Position numbers and translations under genes: made by a program. From Saccharothrix sp. (GTDB taxonomy: Bacteria > Actinomycetota > Actinomycetes > Mycobacteriales > Pseudonocardiaceae): a DNA stretch of 64,000 nt. Numbering within the stretch: the stretch's first letter is position 1; the number at the start of each line of letters is the position of its first letter. The stretch is from contig NZ_JAPSLK010000012.1 of the NCBI RefSeq assembly GCF_031180885.1, forward strand, positions 122,440 to 186,439, written 5' to 3'. Shown here piece by piece: positions 57,100 to 64,000 of the stretch. The notes under the pieces are model-generated. The model was not told the origin of the DNA. It saw only the letters and a list, made by a program, of their open reading frames with translations, and ran no database searches.

Positions 57100-57707
57100 G
57101 CCAAGGTCTCCTCGAGCGGCTGGAAGCGGTCGGCGCCGCACAGCGAGACCTCGCCGGTCTCGATGTCGTAGAACCAGCCGTGCGTGCGCAGGTCGCCGGC
57201 GAGGACGCGGTCCCGCACGAACGGGTAGTCCTCCAGCTTGCGCAGTTGGGCCAGCACGTGCTCGCGGCCCTCCTCGCGCAGGCCCGGTGTGGGCGCGCTG
57301 GTGCGGAACGGCGCGTGCGTGGCGAGCCAGCGCGCCATGGTGGGCAGGTGGGACAGGGCGTGCCGGTCGGCGTGCAGCGCGGCCACCGCGCCGCAGTGCG
57401 AGTGACCGCACACGACGATTTCGGAAACGCCGAGTTGCACCACGGCGAATTCAACGGTGGCCATCTCCGCGGACGCCGCGTGCGGGTCGAACGCGGGGAT
57501 GACGTTGCCCGCCGTGCGCAGCTCGAACAGGCTGCCCGGCTCGGCGCCGGTGATGGCGGACGGGACGATGCGCGAATCCGCGCAGGTGATGAACAAAGCG
57601 GTCGGTGACTGGCCGGCCGCGAGTCTGCGCCCCGTTTCCGGGGAACGCCGTTGCGCATGTGTCCGGGCGTGCTGAACTAGGTGACGGAATTCCACGGGAA
57701 TCCTCAC
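57096..57707 (-). CDS. Beta-class carbonic anhydrase
   Basis: 203 residues. Zinc ligands Cys42 (TCADSR, with Asp44-Arg46 dyad), His102 and Cys105 in CGHSHCGA. The mid sequence RTAGNVIPAFD is typical. It interconverts CO2 and bicarbonate in the cytoplasm. First gene of a two-gene operon with the SulP transporter; together they supply bicarbonate for carboxylases. Confidence 0.95.
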   Translation of the reverse strand: MRIPVEFRHLVQHARTHAQRRSPETGRRLAAGQSPTALFITCADSRIVPSAITGAEPGSLFELRTAGNVIPAFDPHAASAEMATVEFAVVQLGVSEIVVCGHSHCGAVAALHADRHALSHLPTMARWLATHAPFRTSAPTPGLREEGREHVLAQLRKLEDYPFVRDRVLAGDLRTHGWFYDIETGEVSLCGADRFQPLEETLA

Positions 57708-57759
57708 TGGTCAGTAGTGGCTTGGGATGCGGTTGTGCGAGCGCGGTGGAGCGGTGGGA

Positions 57760-58104
57760 TCAGTTCCGGAACACCTGGAGGACCGGCGGTGTCAGCCGGG
57801 TGTGCAAGTGGTCGACCGCGTCGGCGCGCGGCCCCGGACGGGTGAGCGGGACCGGCGCGCGGCCGGTGGGTGCGCGGTCGGGCGCGGCGGGGCGCTGGGC
57901 CGAACCGGGGCGCTGGGTCGAGGACGCGCAGGTGCGGGGCTCGGGAGCCGAGCGGCACTCGCGATTGGGGTCCTCTTCGGACGGGGCCGGCATCGCCGCG
58001 ACCGGGTGGTGCCCGGCCAGCACCAGCGGGACCGGGCCGGTCGGCGACGGGGTCAGGACAGCGAGGAGCGCCAGCAGTGCGGCGAAGACCGCGACACGCT
58101 TCAT
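57760..58104 (-). CDS. Secreted Pro-rich peptide, hypothetical
   Basis: 114 residues. Signal peptide about 1-20 (KRVAVFAALLALLAVLTPSP) followed by a short Pro/Arg-rich polypeptide with two Cys. No domain recognised. It is divergent from nothing and lies upstream of the carbonic anhydrase gene on the same strand. Codon use is acceptable, but the product is low-complexity. Confidence 0.55.
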   Translation of the reverse strand: MKRVAVFAALLALLAVLTPSPTGPVPLVLAGHHPVAAMPAPSEEDPNRECRSAPEPRTCASSTQRPGSAQRPAAPDRAPTGRAPVPLTRPGPRADAVDHLHTRLTPPVLQVFRN

Positions 58105-58259
58105 GACACCCCCCGATGAGTCGCTGCTACCAGTTTCACAGCGAGGGGTGACATGCGCGTTAATGGCGGACGGGCTTCGTCAGCTGGAGCAGGACATTCA
58201 CTCTTATGACCGTGACGCAGGTCATTCGTGGATATGAAAACTACTCAGCGTGACGCCGA

Positions 58260-58691
58260 TCAGAGCTGGGTCGCCGCGATGGTGAACGCCACCGCCGCAC
58301 CCAGGCAAGCGATCGCTCGAACGTGGTTGGCGGGCACCCATTCCTTGAGGTATCGCGCCCAATACTCGATCGTGCCGCGTTCTTCAAGCGCATTGTTGCG
58401 CGGAACGTGGTAAGCGGCAGTGAGCACGACGCTGCCCAGTACGTAGAGCGCGGCGCCCACCCATCCCGCGACCGTCCCGCCGAACGCCGCCACCACCGAC
58501 ACCGCCGCCGTGCCGAGGAACGCGGTGAGGAACACCGGGTTGACGACGGCGATGTTGATCGCCCGCATCGCCGCCAGGCCCTCGGCCGGAGTGGCCCGGC
58601 GCAGCCCGGGCATGACCATCGCCGAGAACGCGAAGAACACGCCTGCCATGAGTCCGCAGCCCAGGGCCGCGACGATCGTCAAGGTGAACAC
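58260..58691 (-). CDS. DUF1772 (anthrone oxygenase-like) membrane protein
   Basis: 143 residues with four membrane helices. MFTLTIVAALGCGLMAGVFFAFSAMVMPGL and YHVPRNNALEERGTIEYWARYLKEWVPANHVRAIA are the DUF1772 signature, including NxxL and WxxxNH conserved residues. Some members are polyketide anthrone oxygenases; most are unknown. Divergent from an AraC-type regulator across 81 bp with short inverted repeats (CTTATCAGCTCTGAT region), so it is likely controlled by it. Confidence 0.9.
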   Translation of the reverse strand: MFTLTIVAALGCGLMAGVFFAFSAMVMPGLRRATPAEGLAAMRAINIAVVNPVFLTAFLGTAAVSVVAAFGGTVAGWVGAALYVLGSVVLTAAYHVPRNNALEERGTIEYWARYLKEWVPANHVRAIACLGAAVAFTIAATQL

Positions 58692-58760
58692 GAACCTCAG
58701 TCAAGTCGACGGCGATGAGACTTTCCATCGCTTATCAGCTCTGATCCATATCAGTCCGTC

Positions 58761-58766
58761 TACGCT
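58761..58766 (+). promoter_or_regulatory. Putative leaderless -10 box
   Basis: TACGCT followed after 6 nt by GTG 58773. The identical arrangement TACGCT-N6-GTG is at 61415. Confidence 0.5.
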
Positions 58767-58772
58767 GGGCGG

Positions 58773-59699
58773 GTGGACGCACTAGCCGGACTCCTGGACG
58801 GTCCACGGGCGCGCGGGGCGTTCATCCTGCGCACCGTGCTGGACCCGCCGTGGTCTCTGCGCATCGAGGACCGCGCCCCGCTGTCCGTGGTCGCGTTCGT
58901 GCGCGGCTCGGGGTACGTGCTGCCCGACGACGGCGAACCGGTGCCGTTCAACGAGGGCGACGTGGCCGTGATGCGCGGGCCGGACCCGTACACGCTGGCC
59001 GGCGACCTCGTCACGCCACCGCAGGCGGTGATCCACCCCGGCGAGATCAGCACCACGCCCGACGGCGCGCGGCTGTGCGAGCAGTGGAACCTGGGCGTGC
59101 GGACGTGGGGCGGCAACCCGGACGGGTCGGTGGTGCTCCTGTCGGGCACCTACCAGCTGGACGGCGAGGTGAGCCGCCGCCTGCTGTCCGTCCTGCCGCC
59201 CCTGCTCGTGGCGCCGCCGACGGACCTGCCGCTGGTCCCGCTGCTGTGCGCGGAGGTGACGCGTGACGAGCCCGGTCAGGAGGCCGTGCTGGACCGCCTG
59301 CTGGACCTGCTGCTGATCTCGGTCCTGCGCACCTGGCTGTGCCGCCCGGAAGCCGACACACCGGCCTGGTACCGCGCCCACTCCGACCCGGTGGTGGGCC
59401 GTGCGCTGCGCTTGCTGCACGCCGACCCGGCGCGCCAGTGGACCGTGGCGTCACTGGCCCGGGCGACGGGGGTGTCCCGGGCCGCTTTGGCCCGGCGATT
59501 CACGGAACTCGTCGGCGAGCCACCCATGTCGTACTTGACCGACTGGCGGCTGACCTTGGCGGCCGACCTGCTGCGCGAGCCGTCGGCGACCGTGGCGTCG
59601 GTGGCCCGACAGGTCGGCTACAGCACCGCGTTCGCGCTGAGCACCGCGTTCAAGCGGGTGCGCGGCATCAGCCCCTCCGAACACCGCGCCACCGCCTGA
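58773..59699 (+). CDS. AraC-family regulator with N-terminal cupin domain
   Basis: 308 residues from GTG 58773, apparently leaderless. The N-terminal cupin (about 10-130) has SVVAFVRGSGYVLPDDGEPVPFNEGDVAVMRGPDPYTL, then a helical linker and a C-terminal double helix-turn-helix (about 205-308) with WTVASLARATGVSRAALARRFTELVGEPPMSYLTDWRL and VASVARQVGYSTAFALSTAFKRVRGISPSEHR. It probably regulates the divergent DUF1772 gene. Confidence 0.92.
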   Translation: MDALAGLLDGPRARGAFILRTVLDPPWSLRIEDRAPLSVVAFVRGSGYVLPDDGEPVPFNEGDVAVMRGPDPYTLAGDLVTPPQAVIHPGEISTTPDGARLCEQWNLGVRTWGGNPDGSVVLLSGTYQLDGEVSRRLLSVLPPLLVAPPTDLPLVPLLCAEVTRDEPGQEAVLDRLLDLLLISVLRTWLCRPEADTPAWYRAHSDPVVGRALRLLHADPARQWTVASLARATGVSRAALARRFTELVGEPPMSYLTDWRLTLAADLLREPSATVASVARQVGYSTAFALSTAFKRVRGISPSEHRATA

Positions 59700-59701
59700 C
59701 C

Positions 59702-59930
59702 ATGCCGGGACGCACGCCGGCCCAGGTCCGCGACTACCAGATCTCGCAGGTGAACCACGCCCTCCGCCGGCCAGAGATGTACGGCGGTGAGAATGCGCTG
59801 CACATCCTGCTCCACGCGCAAACCCCGCCTGCCGGAACCCGCCCTGCTCGCGGCGCGCCACGGCAACGGCGACTTCGCCGACCGGTTCGTCTGGACGCCG
59901 CTGGGCGCGACCCAGCGCGCCCAGCGGTAG
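59702..59930 (+). pseudogene. Frameshifted small gene remnant
   Basis: ATG 59702 opens MPGRTPAQVRDYQISQVNHA and RRPEMYGGENALHILLHAQ, which is protein-like. The continuation in another frame, LPEPALLAARHGNGDFADRF then VWTPLGATQRAQR and a stop at 59928-59930, is also protein-like. The two halves are out of frame, so a deletion or frameshift (somewhere about 59815-59835) broke a gene of about 80-100 residues. Family not recognised. It starts 2 nt after the AraC stop. Confidence 0.65.
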
Positions 59931-59936
59931 CGAGGC

Positions 59937-61322
59937 TCAGCAGCCGATCAGGCGGGCCGCCAGGTACGACTCCAGCTGGTCCATCGACACGCGCTCCTGG
60001 GACATGGTGTCCCGCTCCCGCACCGTCACCGCGTGGTCGGTCAGGGTGTCGAAGTCGACCGTCACGCAGAACGGGGTGCCGATCTCGTCCTGCCGCCGGT
60101 AGCGGCGGCCGATGGCGCCGGCGTCGTCGAACTCGACGTTCCAGTGCTTGCGCAGCGCCTGGGCCAGGTCCTTGGCCTTCGGGGACAGCTCGGCGTTGCG
60201 CGACAGCGGCAGCACCGCGGCCTTGACCGGGGCCAAGCGGCGGTCCAGGCGCAGGACGACCCGCTTGTCCACGCCGCCCTTGGCGTTCGGGGCCTCGTCC
60301 TCGGTGTAGGCCTCCAGCAGGAACGCCATCATCGGCCGGCCCACGCCCGCCGCCGGCTCGATCACGAACGGCCGGTAGCGGGAGTTCGTCGCCTGGTCGA
60401 AGTACGACAGGTCCACGCCCGAGTGGTTCGAGTGGGTCGCCAGGTCGTAGTCGGTGCGGTTGGCGATGCCCTCCAGCTCGCCCCACTCCTGGCCGCCGAA
60501 CTGGAAGCGGTACTCGATGTCGACGGTGCGCTTCGAGTAGTGCGACAGCTTCTCCGCCGGGTGCTCGTAGTGCCGCAGGTTCTCCTTGGAGATGCCCAGG
60601 TCGGTGTACCAGCGGGTGCGCTCGTCGATCCAGTACTGGTGCCATTCCTCGTCGGTGCCCGGCTCGACGAAGAACTCCATCTCCATCTGCTCGAACTCGC
60701 GCGTGCGGAAGATGAAGTTGCCCGGCGTGATCTCGTTGCGGAAGCTCTTGCCGATCTGGCCGATGCCGAACGGCGGCTTGCGCCGGGACGTGGTCTGCAC
60801 GTTCAGGAAGTTGGTGAAGATGCCCTGCGCGGTCTCCGGGCGCAGGTAGTGCAGGCCCTCCTCGGTCTCCACCGGGCCGAGGTGGGTCTTGAGCAGGCCG
60901 TTGAACATCTTCGGCTCGGTGTACTGGCCGCGGGTGCCGCAGTTCGGGCACGGCACGTCGGAGACGTCGCCCTCGGCGACCTGCTTGCCGGTGCGCTCGG
61001 CGTACTCCTCGACCAGGGTGTCCTGGCGGAACCGCTTGTGGCACGAGTTGCACTCGATCAGCGGGTCCACGAACGCCTCGACGTGCCCGGACGCCACCCA
61101 CACCTCGCGCGGCAGGATCACCGACGAGTCCAGGCCCACGACGTCCTCGCGGCCCCGCACGACGGTGTTCCACCACTGCCGCTTGATGTTGTCCTTCAGC
61201 TCCACGCCGAGCGGGCCGTAGTCCCATGCCGACCTGGTCCCGCCGTAGATCTCGCCGCACGGGTACACGAACCCGCGGCGCTTGCACAGGCTGACGACGG
61301 TCTCGATGCGATCGGCTGCCAC
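59937..61322 (-). CDS. glyS: Glycyl-tRNA synthetase (dimeric, class II)
   Basis: 461 residues from GTG 61322, with TGGAG 5 nt upstream; the frame reaches 61349. Class II alpha2 Gly[28 protein letters not shown] at the start, an inserted zinc-finger-like Cys set (CNSCHKRF and CPNCGTRG), motif 2 [25 protein letters not shown] and motif 3 [14 protein letters not shown]. Charges tRNA-Gly. The convergent-divergent arrangement with arsR-zur downstream matches Mycobacterium tuberculosis (glyS, smtB, furB). Confidence 0.97.
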   Translation of the reverse strand: MAADRIETVVSLCKRRGFVYPCGEIYGGTRSAWDYGPLGVELKDNIKRQWWNTVVRGREDVVGLDSSVILPREVWVASGHVEAFVDPLIECNSCHKRFRQDTLVEEYAERTGKQVAEGDVSDVPCPNCGTRGQYTEPKMFNGLLKTHLGPVETEEGLHYLRPETAQGIFTNFLNVQTTSRRKPPFGIGQIGKSFRNEITPGNFIFRTREFEQMEMEFFVEPGTDEEWHQYWIDERTRWYTDLGISKENLRHYEHPAEKLSHYSKRTVDIEYRFQFGGQEWGELEGIANRTDYDLATHSNHSGVDLSYFDQATNSRYRPFVIEPAAGVGRPMMAFLLEAYTEDEAPNAKGGVDKRVVLRLDRRLAPVKAAVLPLSRNAELSPKAKDLAQALRKHWNVEFDDAGAIGRRYRRQDEIGTPFCVTVDFDTLTDHAVTVRERDTMSQERVSMDQLESYLAARLIGC

Positions 61323-61414
61323 GGACACTCCATCGAAGGGGCGGGACAATCGGGGCTTGCCAGCCTAGTCCCCGGCCGGTGCGCTCCATCGGGCGACCGG
61401 GCCCCACCTGTGCC

Positions 61415-61420
61415 TACGCT
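61415..61420 (+). promoter_or_regulatory. Putative leaderless -10 box
   Basis: TACGCT followed after 6 nt by GTG 61427, the same layout as at 58761. Confidence 0.5.
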
Positions 61421-61426
61421 GCGCAG

Positions 61427-62275
61427 GTGGCGGACGAGTTGCGCGTGATGTGGGACTTCTCCGACCTGCCGGGCACCGAGGCGCGGTTCCGCGCCCGCCT
61501 GGCGGAGCCGGTGGCGGACGCGGAGCGGGCCGAGGTGCTGACCCAGCTCGCGCGGGTCGAGGGCCTGCGCGGTGACACCGCGGCCGGGCAGCAGCTGCTG
61601 GCCGAGGCGGAGGCGCTGGCCCCGCCGGACTCGGCGGGCCGGGTCCGGGTGTTCCTGGAACGCGGCCGGCTGCTGCGCTCGGCGGGCGCGCCGGAGGAGG
61701 CGCTGCCGCTGTTCGTGGCGGCGTTCGTGCTGGCTTCGCACCTGGACGAGGCCTTCCTGGCGGCCGACGCGGCGCACATGGCGGCGCTGGTGGACAACGT
61801 CGAGGAGTGGACCGCGCGGGGCGTGGAGATCGCGTCGGCGTCCGACGACCCGCAGGCCCGGTACTGGGTCGGTCCGCTGCTGAACAACCTCGGCTGGGCG
61901 CACTACGAGGCCGGGCGGTTCGAGGAGGCGCTGGAGGCGTTCCGGGTCGCGCTGGTGGCGCGCGAGGAGACGTCGGACGAGGTGCACGAGATCGAGATCG
62001 CCCGGTACGCGGTCGCCAAGACGCTGCGCGCGCTGGGCCGCCCCGCCGAGGCGGCCGAGCTGATGGGGCACGCGATCGCGGTCAGCCCGCCGGACGGCTG
62101 GTTCCACGAGGAACTGGCCGAGGACTACGCGGCGCTGGGCTGGCACACCGAGGCCGCTGAGCAGGCCAACAAGGCGTTGGAGCTGCTCGACGCCCACCAA
62201 CCACCCGAACGGGTCGACCGGCTGCACGAGCTGGCTAGCGCGGCACCGCCGGCCCCGCCGCCTCTCCCAGCCTGA
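61427..62275 (+). CDS. Tetratricopeptide-repeat protein
   Basis: 282 residues from GTG 61427, chosen for the leaderless promoter; the frame extends to 61379. Five or so TPR-like helical pairs: RAEVLTQLARVEGLRGDTAAGQQLLAEAEAL, VFLERGRLLRSAGAPEEALPLFVAA, LLNNLGWAHYEAGRFEEALEAFRVAL and AVAKTLRALGRPAEAAELM. Soluble scaffold or adaptor; partner unknown. Its 3' end overlaps the convergent ABM gene by 41 nt. Confidence 0.85.
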   Translation: MADELRVMWDFSDLPGTEARFRARLAEPVADAERAEVLTQLARVEGLRGDTAAGQQLLAEAEALAPPDSAGRVRVFLERGRLLRSAGAPEEALPLFVAAFVLASHLDEAFLAADAAHMAALVDNVEEWTARGVEIASASDDPQARYWVGPLLNNLGWAHYEAGRFEEALEAFRVALVAREETSDEVHEIEIARYAVAKTLRALGRPAEAAELMGHAIAVSPPDGWFHEELAEDYAALGWHTEAAEQANKALELLDAHQPPERVDRLHELASAAPPAPPPLPA

Positions 62276-62612
62276 CCGTGCCCGCGTCCGAGGCCAGCAG
62301 ACTCGTCCTGACCTCGACGGACCCGTCGTCGGCCACCAGCAGCGGCTCGAACGCGGCGGGCTCGGCGGTGGCCTCGGACAGCAGCGGCACGACGTGCTCT
62401 CGGACCTCGAACGGCGACAGCGAGCGCCGGTAGGCCACGACCGAGTCGAAGGTGACGGTCAGCACGAACAGGTCCGGCTCGTCCAGCGCCCGGCCCACCT
62501 GGCCGCCCCGGCAGCCGGGCTGCGCGCTGAGCAGCTCCAGGGCCCTGGTGGCGCGCTCGGTGAACGCCGGCACGTCGGTTTCGGGGACGGTGAACCTGCA
62601 CACGAGCAACAC
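62235..62612 (-). CDS. Antibiotic biosynthesis monooxygenase (ABM) domain protein
   Basis: 125 residues; LLVCRFTVPETDVPAFTERATRALELLSAQPGCRGGQVGRALDEPDLFVLTVTFDSVVAYRRSLSPFEV is a dimeric ABM alpha+beta barrel with the usual His/Tyr/Trp positions partly replaced. Cofactor-free oxygenases and heme-degrading IsdG-like proteins share the fold; no heme ligand is evident. Function unknown. Confidence 0.85.
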   Translation of the reverse strand: MLLVCRFTVPETDVPAFTERATRALELLSAQPGCRGGQVGRALDEPDLFVLTVTFDSVVAYRRSLSPFEVREHVVPLLSEATAEPAAFEPLLVADDGSVEVRTSLLASDAGTVRLGEAAGPAVPR

Positions 62613-62629
62613 GGTGCAAGGATGCCACG

Positions 62630-62893
62630 GTGGCGGATTTCAAGCGGACCCTGATCCCCGGCCGCGGCCCGTTGGCGAAGGTACCCGCGCCGGCGGTGTT
62701 CCTGCTGGTCCTGGCCCTGTTCGGGGCGGGGGTGTGGATTCGCGGGCCGGTGGGCGCGGCGCTGCTCTGGATGCTGGTGGTCGGCGTGGCGGCGCTGCTG
62801 GCGGTGACCTGGCGCTACCTGGCGCCGAGCGCCCGCGTGCTGCGCGTGCTGGTGCTCGCGGTGCTCGTGCTCGTCACCCTGTCGGTGGTCTGA
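62630..62893 (+). CDS. Small two-helix membrane protein (DUF6703-like)
   Basis: 87 residues from GTG 62630, with AAGGA 8 nt upstream. Basic N-terminus (DFKRTLIPGRGPLAK) and helices APAVFLLVLALFGAGVWI, GAALLWMLVVGVAALLAV and ARVLRVLVLAVLVLVTLSV. A short actinobacterial family next to the arsR-zur operon (DUF6703 from memory). Function unknown. Confidence 0.75.
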   Translation: MADFKRTLIPGRGPLAKVPAPAVFLLVLALFGAGVWIRGPVGAALLWMLVVGVAALLAVTWRYLAPSARVLRVLVLAVLVLVTLSVV

Positions 62894-62898
62894 CCGTA

Positions 62899-62921
62899 GT
62901 ATTGGTGCTGAAAATCCATAC
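62899..62921. promoter_or_regulatory. Probable ArsR operator upstream of arsR-zur
   Basis: GTATTGG (62899-62905) and CCATAC (62916-62921) form an imperfect inverted repeat overlapping a TAGTAT -10 candidate (62897-62902), 15 nt before the arsR GTG. A GAAAAT half-site resembling a Zur box is inside. Confidence 0.45.
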
Positions 62922-62936
62922 CACGTGGGAGGCGCC

Positions 62937-63329
62937 GTGACGGTCGAAGTGCGGAGCGAGCACGTGCACTCCCCCACGCGCGCGGCCCAACCGGTCCCGA
63001 ACAAGCCCGCGCACACACTCTCCGCCGCCGGTGACCTGCTGCGCGCGCTGGCTGCCCCGGTGCGCATCGCGATCGTGCTGCAACTGCGCGAGTCGGACCG
63101 CTGCGTGCACGAGCTGGTGGAGGCGCTGGGCGTCGCGCAGCCGCTGATCAGCCAGCACCTGCGGGTCCTGAAGGCCGCCGGGGTCGTCCACGGGGAGCGC
63201 CACGGCCGCGAGGTCGTCTACCGGCTGGTGGACGAACACCTGGCGCACATCGTGGTGGACGCCGTGGCCCATGTCGACGAAGGTCCGCGTGGTATCAACT
63301 CAGGAGGACTCGGGACGGAGGAACTGTGA
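62937..63329 (+). CDS. ArsR/SmtB-family metalloregulator
   Basis: 130 residues from GTG 62937 behind GGGAGG. Winged helix: LLRALAAPVRIAIVLQLRESDRCVHELVEALGVAQPLISQHLRVLKAAGVVHGERHGREVVYRLVDEHLAHIVVDAVAHVDE. The C-terminal helix carries the Asp/His-x-x-His cluster used by zinc-sensing alpha5-site members. By analogy with M. tuberculosis SmtB (Rv2358) it releases DNA when zinc rises, de-repressing zur. Overlaps zur by GTGA. Confidence 0.93.
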   Translation: MTVEVRSEHVHSPTRAAQPVPNKPAHTLSAAGDLLRALAAPVRIAIVLQLRESDRCVHELVEALGVAQPLISQHLRVLKAAGVVHGERHGREVVYRLVDEHLAHIVVDAVAHVDEGPRGINSGGLGTEEL

Positions 63330-63748
63330 CGACGAGCGAGCGCCCCAACACGAACGTGCCGGGGCTGCGGTCCACCAAGCAGCGGACCGCCGTGTCCAAG
63401 CTGCTCGACTCGCTGGAGGAGTTCCGCTCGGCCCAGGAGCTGCACGAGGAGCTGCGCAAACGCGGTGAGGGCATCGGCCTGACCACCGTGTACCGGACCC
63501 TGCAGTCGCTGGCGGACGCCGGCGAGGTCGACGTCCTGCGCACCGACTCGGGCGAAGCCATCTACCGCCGCTGCTCCGCGCACCACCACCATCACCTGGT
63601 GTGCCGGTCTTGCGGCCGGACGGTCGAGGTGGAGGGTCCGGCCGTGGAGAAGTGGGCCGACCGGGTGGCGGCGGAGAACGGGTTCTCCGAGGTCAGCCAC
63701 ACGGTCGAGATCTTCGGCACCTGCGCCGACTGCTCCCACAAGCACTAG
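63326..63748 (+). CDS. zur: Zinc uptake regulator Zur (Fur family)
   Basis: 140 residues. Winged helix STKQRTAVSKLLDSLEEFRSAQELHEELRKRGEGIGLTTVYRTLQSLADAG. The histidine run HHHHH (86-90) and the paired CxxC motifs (Cys93/Cys96 and Cys133/Cys136) give the regulatory and structural zinc sites. With zinc bound it represses zinc uptake genes. Translationally coupled to arsR. glyS-smtB-zur order supports the Zur rather than Fur assignment. Confidence 0.95.
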   Translation: MTTSERPNTNVPGLRSTKQRTAVSKLLDSLEEFRSAQELHEELRKRGEGIGLTTVYRTLQSLADAGEVDVLRTDSGEAIYRRCSAHHHHHLVCRSCGRTVEVEGPAVEKWADRVAAENGFSEVSHTVEIFGTCADCSHKH

Positions 63749-63769
63749 CTCCCGCCACACCCGCGTCCC

Positions 63770-63890
63770 TCGCCGCGCAGCGGCTGCTTTTCGCTTTTCG
63801 CTTTTAGCCGCGCTCCGCGCGGCGGGCCGGCTCCCAGCCACGGCGCGGCTTCGGTTCCCCCACCGTATGGCCTGCCCGAAGGGCAATGCC
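63770..63890. repeat. Intergenic repeat copy related to the 32.8-33.1 kb island
   Basis: GCGCAGCGGCTGCTTTTCG (63775-63793) resembles the 21-bp unit at 32791-32873. CCGTATGGCCTGCCCGAAGG (63863-63882) matches CCGTATGGCCCGCCCGAAGG in the 32914-33082 palindrome with one change. The last bases of the window show no identified gene. Confidence 0.6.
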
Positions 63891-64000
63891 GCTTACTTAA
63901 GTGGCAGGATGATCGGCTGGTTGGACGTGTGCGGCCGCTTGAGGGCCAAGGGTCGGGTGGGCGGACTGGGTGGATAAGGTGATGGCGTGGTCTTTGCCTC

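Overview
This 64-kb window is a stretch of chromosome from a high-GC actinomycete, most likely a member of the Pseudonocardiaceae (Saccharothrix/Lentzea/Actinosynnema type). The evidence is the very GC-rich third codon positions, many GTG and TTG starts, apparent leaderless genes with a TANNNT box about 6 nt before the GTG, and gene order shared with Mycobacterium (dnaG near dgt; glyS followed by an smtB-type arsR and zur). It is ordinary chromosome: no phage, plasmid, IS element, CRISPR array or rRNA was seen. Two tRNA genes are present.

Layout. 0-1.1 kb: 3' end of a fabF-type ketosynthase. 1.5-9.7 kb: a compact class III lanthipeptide locus of the SapB/RamS/AmfS type, made of a LanKC synthetase, a 52-residue precursor, two half-size ABC exporters and a divergent SnoaL-tailed ECF sigma factor. 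9.7-10.4 kb: a repeat-rich, gene-free island. 10.4-20 kb: DUF3145 protein, secreted subtilisin, membrane proteins, a disulfide oxidoreductase, regulators, a secreted SGNH hydrolase and a 3-hydroxyisobutyrate dehydrogenase-like protein. 20-30 kb: HelR/HelD-type RNA polymerase recycling ATPase, marR with two crcB fluoride channel genes, a methyltransferase with a PAS-GGDEF-EAL-like protein, and a three-gene transhydrogenase operon (pntAa-pntAb-pntB). 30-37 kb: a single-domain nitric oxide synthase, an FAD monooxygenase with a divergent TetR and paired operators, a second repeat island, an ABC-2 efflux operon with an XRE regulator, and a P450-ferredoxin pair.

37-45 kb: a cell-envelope block (GT2 glycosyltransferase fused to a decayed NodB domain, two small membrane proteins, LCP ligase), two HxlR regulators beside oxidoreductases, tRNA(CAU), an MpaB-like oxygenase and tRNA-Asn. 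45-52.5 kb: trans-aconitate-type methyltransferase, dnaG, an ECF41 sigma factor with its carboxymuconolactone decarboxylase partner and a matching ECF41 promoter, a serpin, and dgt. 53-64 kb: YdcF and peptidase E-like proteins, a serine hydrolase, a SulP bicarbonate transporter with beta-carbonic anhydrase, AraC/DUF1772, a small pseudogene, glyS, a TPR protein and the arsR-zur operon.

The functional unit that stands out is the lanthipeptide locus. LanKC should phosphorylate, eliminate and cyclise the precursor into a two-ring, SapB-like surfactant peptide, and the asymmetric ABC pair should export it. A perfect 21-bp hairpin separates the precursor from the transporter genes. Unusual elsewhere are two TTA codons in the c-di-GMP gene, a glycosyltransferase with a catalytically dead NodB domain, twin TetR operators spaced exactly 20 bp apart, and at least two families of dispersed intergenic repeats. 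Functions are inferred from sequence motifs read by eye; no database search was possible.
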